The position numbers and the translations under genes are program-made. Shown here piece by piece: positions 12,329-16,524 of a stretch of 16,524 nucleotides of DNA. The notes below the pieces were generated by a model. The model was not told where the DNA came from. It ran no database searches and saw only the letters and a list, made by a program, of their open reading frames with translations. The stretch is from JAQVUB01 sp033809415 (lineage in GTDB: Bacteria; Verrucomicrobiota; Lentisphaeria; Oligosphaerales; Oligosphaeraceae), in contig JAPXLT010000081.1 in assembly GCA_033809415.1 (NCBI GenBank), forward strand, positions 1 to 16,524, given 5' to 3'. Positions within the stretch are counted from its first letter, which is position 1. The number at the start of each line of letters is the position of its first letter.

Positions 12329-15280
12329 TTATTGGAAAGCCTGGATTTCGGAAGGCTGCGGAAGAATGGGATGTTTCCCGGTGAAAACGATGCGGAACTT
12401 CTTCAGCTTCGCTGGCTTGAAAGTCAGCGTGCAGTCTAAGAAGCCGTTGTCCCGCCGCTGGGATTTGCCGTCGATGGTGATCGGCCGGAACGAACCATCC
12501 GCGCCGCCGCCCTCGAGGCGGAACAGCAGCTCCTCGTCCGGCGGCACGGCTCCATTGATGGGGTCCCAGCTGATGCAGACCCGGCTGATGTTTTCAGGCT
12601 CCGGAAATTCCACACCAAGGTATTTCTCCCCCGCCATGTATTTGTTGGGAACGCCATGGAAATATTTCACAAGCATTCCGTCGATCAGGCACTGCTGGTG
12701 CGCAGGTACTCGCATGTCTTTGTTGTAATGCTCGGAAAAAAGCAGCCGAGTGCCGCGAGTGAAATAACAAAGATTGCCGCTGCTCTCAAATTGCCCCTGC
12801 TGTTTGCGGACTTCGGCAAGGATGGTTTCCGGCGCGACAAGGTTCGGGGCGGCCGGATCGCTACTGAAAAGGCGCACCTGGAGGGGTTCGAAGGCGACAG
12901 ACAGCTTGCCGCCGTTTCGCTTAACCGGCGGGGCGGTGCTGGCCAGCTCATGCAGCCTGGCCGCCGCAAGGTCGGCAGGCAGGGAAATTTCCACGGAAAT
13001 CTTGCGGTCGTGCGGATTGACTGCGGTGATGTAGATCTCCCCGCGCAGCATCTTGGCGGACACATACACCGCGTCCGCATCGCGCCCGGACAACTGCAAT
13101 GCCACCTCCTCAGTGCTCAGCCAGACCTCCCCGAGGGCCCTGATTTCACGGGTGATCAACGGTATTCCAATATAGTTCTCCAGGTCGCAGCGTATATGAT
13201 GGGATGAATTCCAGATGATTCCCTGGGCACCGCAGGCAAGTGAAAGAAAGACTAGGCAGCGTGATTCAAGGTACGTGGGATAGCGTGGCGTGCGGTTGGG
13301 CGCATAGGGGAACATGGGAATTGCCGACAGGATCGGTTTGCGCGGCCCCAATCCTTTCCTGGTGTCATTCAGCATCAGCGCAAGGTTCTCGAGCGGCTGG
13401 TTTCTGCCATCGACATGATAGCCCGGGAAAAAATCAATGAAGGCAATGTCGCAGTAGCCGCCATAAAGCAGTGCGGGGCCGACGGCATTGAAAACCATGG
13501 TTGCCGGATGATATGGATCTGCTTCCTGGATCAATCGGTACATGTCCTGCGTATAAAGCGGCGAAATTTTACTGGTGGAGGGTTCATCAACCACATACCA
13601 GCCGGATAAAAATCCGGCATGCCGGTATTGCCGCAGGCGTTCCTTGATTTTCGCCGCATTCTCCGGGGGTATCGGGCGCATGGCCAGCGCTTTGCCCGAG
13701 CCTTCAGGATGCGACCAGAGTTCCTTGGTTTCAGGATACCAGAGGTACTGCCGCCCCGCTTTTTCATACTGTTCCAATTTCCGCCGGGTGGCGTCATTGC
13801 CCAGGTCCGGCGCCGGAGCGTAGCAGACGATAAAATCCACCGGGTCGCTGTCAGGAAGGTAGCGCCAGTAGTCGGCATAGCTGCCAATCGGGAATACCGG
13901 CTGCCCGTTGCGGACGATCCGGCCATGCTCGTTGACCCAGGTTTCAAAGGGCGCGGGCGCATGGACGGTAAATGCGGTCTGGGCGCTTGCAGTATGATTT
14001 TCACTGACTTGGGCGGTGATCCGGCAATGGTAGGTCCCGGGCGGCAAAGCCGGTATCGCAACCGTGAAGGGCTGCCGCATGAATTCATTGAAAGAGGCAG
14101 TCTTTTTCAGCAGGGGAGCCTGCTCCCCGTCCCCGAAAATGCAGAATTCCGCCTGGACGGAGTCCGCCACATCGGTCAGGACATCCGATTTCAGGGCGAG
14201 AATCAGCTCAGGACATTTTTGTGTGGAATAGATGGCGGAGCGATAACCGGGCTCGAGCACTTTCAGGCTCAGCTCTTCGTAGTGGACCAGCATCGGCGTC
14301 TGGACAAGGCCGAGCATGTTGTCCTGCGCATCCGCCAGCACAAGCGAACAGCGGTACTCGCCGGGAGCCGGAAGCTGGACAGAATGCTGGAAGTTGAAGA
14401 CCTGCCCCCGGTCGATGAAGACAGTCTCCGAAGTGGTAAACGACTCCGTGCCTTTCTCGTCCTGCGCGGGGACGAGCGAACTGATGATTTTAATGATTTT
14501 GCCCGCCGCGGTGCAGTTGTCGATGGAGCCTCTTATTTCAACCGGGTGGACATTTTCCCTTGGCTGCAGGCTGATCAGCGAAAGGCCGTTGACACCCCAG
14601 TACATGCGGTCGTAGGCGGCGGCAACCCCCTGCAGCGGCTGATAGTTTCCCAGGTCCAGCCAATGGCTGACGGCGGCGTATGGCCAGGATTTTTGCTTGC
14701 CGGAGTAGCGGTTGCGCACCAGGTTGAAGCTCCAGCTGTCGGCGGTGACGGCCTTCCGCAGCGGCAAGGTGTCCAGCACTGAGAGCAGGGCGGCGATGGG
14801 CATCCGCATTTCAATATTCCATGCCTGGTCGCCGACGCTGGTTTTCACTTCCAGCCCGATCAGGTCCCAGCCGGGAATACGGGTTTGCCCGACGATCCTG
14901 GTGTCGTAGACGGTTCCCAGGCTGTTGACAATCAATTGCAGGTACTGCTCGGACCCCTTGGCCGGATTGAGGAATATTTCCACGGAGTCATCACTGTAGA
15001 CGTTCAGATCCCGTCTCGTGACTTTTGCCCGCATATCCTTGATGGCAGGTTCATGGCAGGTAATCCCGAGATATAGGTTATGCTCGTCATGCAGAAAACG
15101 GAACTCCGTCCGGATTTGCTCCTGACTTAGAAATTCAGTGGCCTTGGCATGCTGCCAGGCGTCGTCCCCGAGAAGCCCGTCAATTTGCGGGCTGGAAGTG
15201 ATTCTCCGGCAGAGCACCTCTGCGCCGAGGGGTTGAAGCAAGCAGAACAACAAAAAAAGAAGCAATGATGTCTTATGCAT
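12329..15280 (-). CDS. Large secreted glycosidase-like protein with CBM9-type N-terminal domain
   Basis: A 983-aa exported protein. The signal peptide is 1-20 (SLLLFLLFCLLQPLGA). Residues about 24-215 resemble a CBM9/DOMON-type sugar-binding domain, with IDGLLGDDAWQHA, DDSVEIFLNP and the WNIEMRMPIAAL strand. Beta-rich linker domains follow (about 235-440). From about 445, a segment beginning RIVRNGQPVFPIGSYADYW and containing GWYVVDEPST (560-569) looks like a clan-A TIM barrel, with Glu566 the best candidate acid/base. A beta-sandwich and a C-terminal discoidin-like region (about 840-983) close the protein. The second catalytic residue is not obvious, so the exact GH family and substrate are unknown. 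The start at 15280 has GGAG 9 bp upstream. It follows the prepilin-like gene by 66 bp with no terminator between, so co-transcription is likely. Confidence 0.75.
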   Translation of the reverse strand: MHKTSLLLFLLFCLLQPLGAEVLCRRITSSPQIDGLLGDDAWQHAKATEFLSQEQIRTEFRFLHDEHNLYLGITCHEPAIKDMRAKVTRRDLNVYSDDSVEIFLNPAKGSEQYLQLIVNSLGTVYDTRIVGQTRIPGWDLIGLEVKTSVGDQAWNIEMRMPIAALLSVLDTLPLRKAVTADSWSFNLVRNRYSGKQKSWPYAAVSHWLDLGNYQPLQGVAAAYDRMYWGVNGLSLISLQPRENVHPVEIRGSIDNCTAAGKIIKIISSLVPAQDEKGTESFTTSETVFIDRGQVFNFQHSVQLPAPGEYRCSLVLADAQDNMLGLVQTPMLVHYEELSLKVLEPGYRSAIYSTQKCPELILALKSDVLTDVADSVQAEFCIFGDGEQAPLLKKTASFNEFMRQPFTVAIPALPPGTYHCRITAQVSENHTASAQTAFTVHAPAPFETWVNEHGRIVRNGQPVFPIGSYADYWRYLPDSDPVDFIVCYAPAPDLGNDATRRKLEQYEKAGRQYLWYPETKELWSHPEGSGKALAMRPIPPENAAKIKERLRQYRHAGFLSGWYVVDEPSTSKISPLYTQDMYRLIQEADPYHPATMVFNAVGPALLYGGYCDIAFIDFFPGYHVDGRNQPLENLALMLNDTRKGLGPRKPILSAIPMFPYAPNRTPRYPTYLESRCLVFLSLACGAQGIIWNSSHHIRCDLENYIGIPLITREIRALGEVWLSTEEVALQLSGRDADAVYVSAKMLRGEIYITAVNPHDRKISVEISLPADLAAARLHELASTAPPVKRNGGKLSVAFEPLQVRLFSSDPAAPNLVAPETILAEVRKQQGQFESSGNLCYFTRGTRLLFSEHYNKDMRVPAHQQCLIDGMLVKYFHGVPNKYMAGEKYLGVEFPEPENISRVCISWDPINGAVPPDEELLFRLEGGGADGSFRPITIDGKSQRRDNGFLDCTLTFKPAKLKKFRIVFTGKHPILPQPSEIQAFQ

Positions 15281-15346
15281 GGTTAGTTTGCTCCAAACAG
15301 GTTATGGGTTATTGTGCATACAAACAGGAAATCCCATGGAATCTTC

Positions 15347-16045
15347 TTAAGGATAAGGCCAATAGGAGATAGCTTGGAAATGCCTACAGACAGCACCCCC
15401 CGGTGTAATAGCTTCTCCTTTGCTGACCGCGCGGGCGCTGCCATCCAGAAACCACAAATTGGCGCGTGAGGAGTGACGGAGATGCAGCTTGTGGGAGCTA
15501 TATATATAATCGGATAAATAGGCGGTAGGACCACCTTTGCTGGCATCGTCAAAGGAGACGTTAACGACACTGTCACCAAGGAACCACGATTTGCTGGGAG
15601 GATTTGGAGTCTTCCCAAGTATGCGCTGAAAGCGAGCTAGTGTATTACTATACTCGTGCAGATTTCTATTCATACCAAGAGTCCGGTCTTCACTAAGGGG
15701 GTTAACTTTGAAGGACGGGCAGGCAAACAGTTTATAGTCTTTCTTAGGCATATAGCCGAATGCAGTGAGATAATATCGCCAGAAATGGTAGTTAGACCCG
15801 CCATAATTGACGGCATTCGGTGGCGCAAAAGAGTCCCAGTCCTCAGCATACATGGTACAACCCAGACCACATTGCTTCAAGTTATTCAAACAGACCATCT
15901 CCTGGGCTTTCGCACGGGCTTTCCCTAAGGCCGGCAATAACATGGAAGCAAGAATCGCGATAATAGCAATGACTACCAGCAGCTCAATCAATGTGAACAA
16001 CAATAACGGATTACGATGCCTCTGCTTTTGATTCTTGTTCATCAT
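15347..16045 (-). CDS. Prepilin-like protein with N-terminal methylation helix and H-x9-DG C-terminus
   Basis: A 232-aa type II secretion pseudopilin-like protein. Residues 17-43 are the prepilin helix, FTLIELLVVIAIIAILASML and onward, with Glu21 at the position of the essential Glu5. The C-terminal region has the H-x9-DG signature (His191, Asp201-Gly202). Such proteins are expanded in Lentisphaerota and Planctomycetota. They usually sit next to secreted enzymes, as here (66 bp before the glycosidase gene). The residue before the expected cleavage point is Leu16, where most prepilins have Gly. The ATG at 16045 has a consensus AAGGAGG 7 bp upstream; a second ATG follows directly, and a GTG two codons earlier overlaps the spacer and is less likely. 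Base composition is more AT-rich than that of the neighbouring enzyme gene. Function in export, surface display or glycan attachment is unknown. Confidence 0.9.
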   Translation of the reverse strand: MMNKNQKQRHRNPLLLFTLIELLVVIAIIAILASMLLPALGKARAKAQEMVCLNNLKQCGLGCTMYAEDWDSFAPPNAVNYGGSNYHFWRYYLTAFGYMPKKDYKLFACPSFKVNPLSEDRTLGMNRNLHEYSNTLARFQRILGKTPNPPSKSWFLGDSVVNVSFDDASKGGPTAYLSDYIYSSHKLHLRHSSRANLWFLDGSARAVSKGEAITPGGAVCRHFQAISYWPYP

Positions 16046-16101
16046 TTGCACGCCTCCTTGCTTTGTTTATACACGGTCGAACAACCCATTACAAAAAAAA
16101 C

Positions 16102-16117
16102 ACTTTCACGTGTAAGT
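16102..16117. promoter_or_regulatory. Palindromic operator-like site at the predicted prepilin transcription start
   Basis: ACTTTCACGTGTAAGT is a 16-bp dyad in which seven of eight base pairs are symmetric, centred on CACGTG. It begins about where transcription should start (+1 near 16117 on the minus strand), the classic place for a repressor site. A central CG fits LacI-family operators, and a LacI regulator is encoded downstream at 10038-11066, but the link is inference. Confidence 0.6.
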
Positions 16118-16123
16118 AACAAG

Positions 16124-16187
16124 AATGTACTGCATCATATTTCTTTTGTCAAATGTTTTTTATTTTTTTGTTTTGTTTTTGTTTTGT
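16124..16187 (-). promoter_or_regulatory. Strong sigma70-like promoter of the prepilin-glycosidase unit
   Basis: On the minus strand a perfect TTGACA (16152-16147) is followed, after exactly 17 bp, by TACATT (16129-16124). Upstream of the -35, 16153-16187 is almost pure A with scattered C on the transcribed sense, resembling an UP element. The predicted start leaves a leader of about 70 nt before the ATG at 16045. Confidence 0.65.
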
Positions 16188-16197
16188 GGTCGTCGGC

Positions 16198-16225
16198 TTG
16201 ACAATTGCGGTTGGAATATTACTTT
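16198..16225 (+). promoter_or_regulatory. Probable promoter of tRNA-Gln
   Basis: A perfect TTGACA (16198-16203) lies upstream of TACTTT (16220-16225) at 16-bp spacing, with the tRNA beginning 17 bp later. The -10 is a poor match (three of six), and TATTAA at 16225-16230 is an alternative at a longer spacing. Confidence 0.5.
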
Positions 16226-16241
16226 ATTAAGACTGTCAATT

Positions 16242-16315
16242 TGCCCGATGGTGTAATGGTAGCACAACTGATTCTGGTTCAGTTTGTCTTGGTTCGAATC
16301 CAGGTCGGGCAGCCA
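16242..16315 (+). tRNA. tRNA-Gln (anticodon CUG)
   Basis: A complete cloverleaf is readable. The acceptor TGCCCGA pairs with TCGGGCA, the D-stem is GTGT/GCAC, and the anticodon stem ACTGA/TCAGT encloses the loop TTCTGGT (anticodon CTG, reading CAG). The T-arm is CTTGG-TTCGAAT-CCAGG. The U1-A72 pair and discriminator G73 are glutamine identity elements. The 3' CCA is encoded in the gene. It is the only plus-strand gene in the window. Confidence 0.96.
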
Positions 16316-16321
16316 GCTTTC

Positions 16322-16356
16322 AAAGACCTGCAACTATTTGAGTTGCAGGTCTTTTT
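16322..16356 (+). terminator. Intrinsic terminator of tRNA-Gln
   Basis: A perfect 14-bp stem AAAGACCTGCAACT/AGTTGCAGGTCTTT (16322-16335, 16341-16354) with a 5-nt loop runs into a T-rich tract. It starts 6 bp after the tRNA CCA. Confidence 0.95.
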
Positions 16357-16384
16357 CTTTTCCGGGAGATGATGAGGAACTAAC

Positions 16385-16481
16385 CGCCAAGACGCCAAGG
16401 ACGCCAAGCAAAGAGAAATATGACAATATGAAAACTTTCATGCTACTATCACCCAGAATCTTCTTTTTTGTGAAAGATTTT
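16385..16481. repeat. CGCCAAG array and repeat H, copy 2
   Basis: Three CGCCAAG units lie at 8-9 bp spacing (16385-16408). From memory this word array is frequent between genes in PVC and other environmental genomes. Further on, 16441-16481 is the second copy of repeat H (first at 11965-12005). The rest of 16357-16524 contains nothing I can support as a gene; what lies beyond the window is unknown. Confidence 0.8.
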
Positions 16482-16524
16482 CAAAAACCAGATGCGCAAG
16501 TTGCTGGCCTTGAAAGCCTTTCTC

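Noticed and set aside
13619..14782. 387-codon plus-strand open frame opposite the glycosidase gene.
   Set aside because: The minus-strand frame has a signal peptide and clear domains; the plus frame has no domain, no Shine-Dalgarno and shadow-type composition.
16198..16239. Inverted TTGACA...TGTCAA pair upstream of the tRNA, suggesting a second divergent promoter or operator.
   Set aside because: The minus-strand TTGACA at 16239-16234 has no -10 at a workable distance; the plus-strand half is explained as the tRNA -35.
16332..16439. Minus-strand 35-codon frame starting at 16439 that reads like a signal peptide (MKVFILSYFSLLGVLGVLAV).
   Set aside because: The hydrophobic stretch is the CGCCAAG repeat translated, and the frame runs into the tRNA terminator and stops. 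It looks like a repeat artefact.

Overview
The window looks like chromosomal DNA from a Lentisphaerota (Victivallis-like) bacterium or a close PVC relative. The main evidence is a prepilin-like protein with an N-terminal TLIELLVVIAIIAILASMLLPAL-type helix and a C-terminal H-x9-DG motif. In that phylum such proteins are hugely expanded and often sit beside secreted glycosidases and LacI regulators. The PurF-like paralog and the crowded short repeats between genes fit the same group. The assignment rests on recalled family knowledge, not on a search. All eleven protein genes lie on the minus strand; only the tRNA is on the plus strand.

Reading in the direction of transcription (right to left), a tRNA-Gln(CUG) with its own promoter and terminator lies on the opposite strand at 16242-16315. 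Next comes a probable operon of the prepilin-like protein (15347-16045) and a large secreted glycosidase-like protein with an N-terminal CBM9-type domain (12329-15280). It is preceded by a strong sigma70-type promoter with a dyad-symmetric operator-like site at the expected transcription start. After a 387-bp block of mixed repeats comes a secreted LamG/concanavalin-like protein (11093-11941) directly followed by a LacI-type regulator (10038-11066). After another repeat block comes an SDR / FAD-dependent oxidoreductase pair (9702-8986, 8971-7631). Together these look like an accessory carbohydrate-use region.

The left half is housekeeping: rpsD (S4) with a leader and a clear terminator, a PurF-like amidophosphoribosyltransferase paralog that lacks the N-terminal nucleophilic cysteine but keeps the four Fe-S ligand cysteines, a periplasmic SH3/coiled-coil protein, asnA (ammonia-dependent asparagine synthetase) and mnmE (tRNA U34 modification GTPase).

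The most unusual feature is the intergenic DNA. At least six dispersed repeat families (called A, B, C, D, F and H here), plus tandem short-unit arrays, fill nearly every gap. Several begin at or overlap stop codons: the FAD oxidoreductase stop lies inside a repeat, and the last dozen codons of lacI are made of one. No insertion sequence, transposase, phage gene or CRISPR array is visible, so how these repeats spread is not explained by anything in the window.
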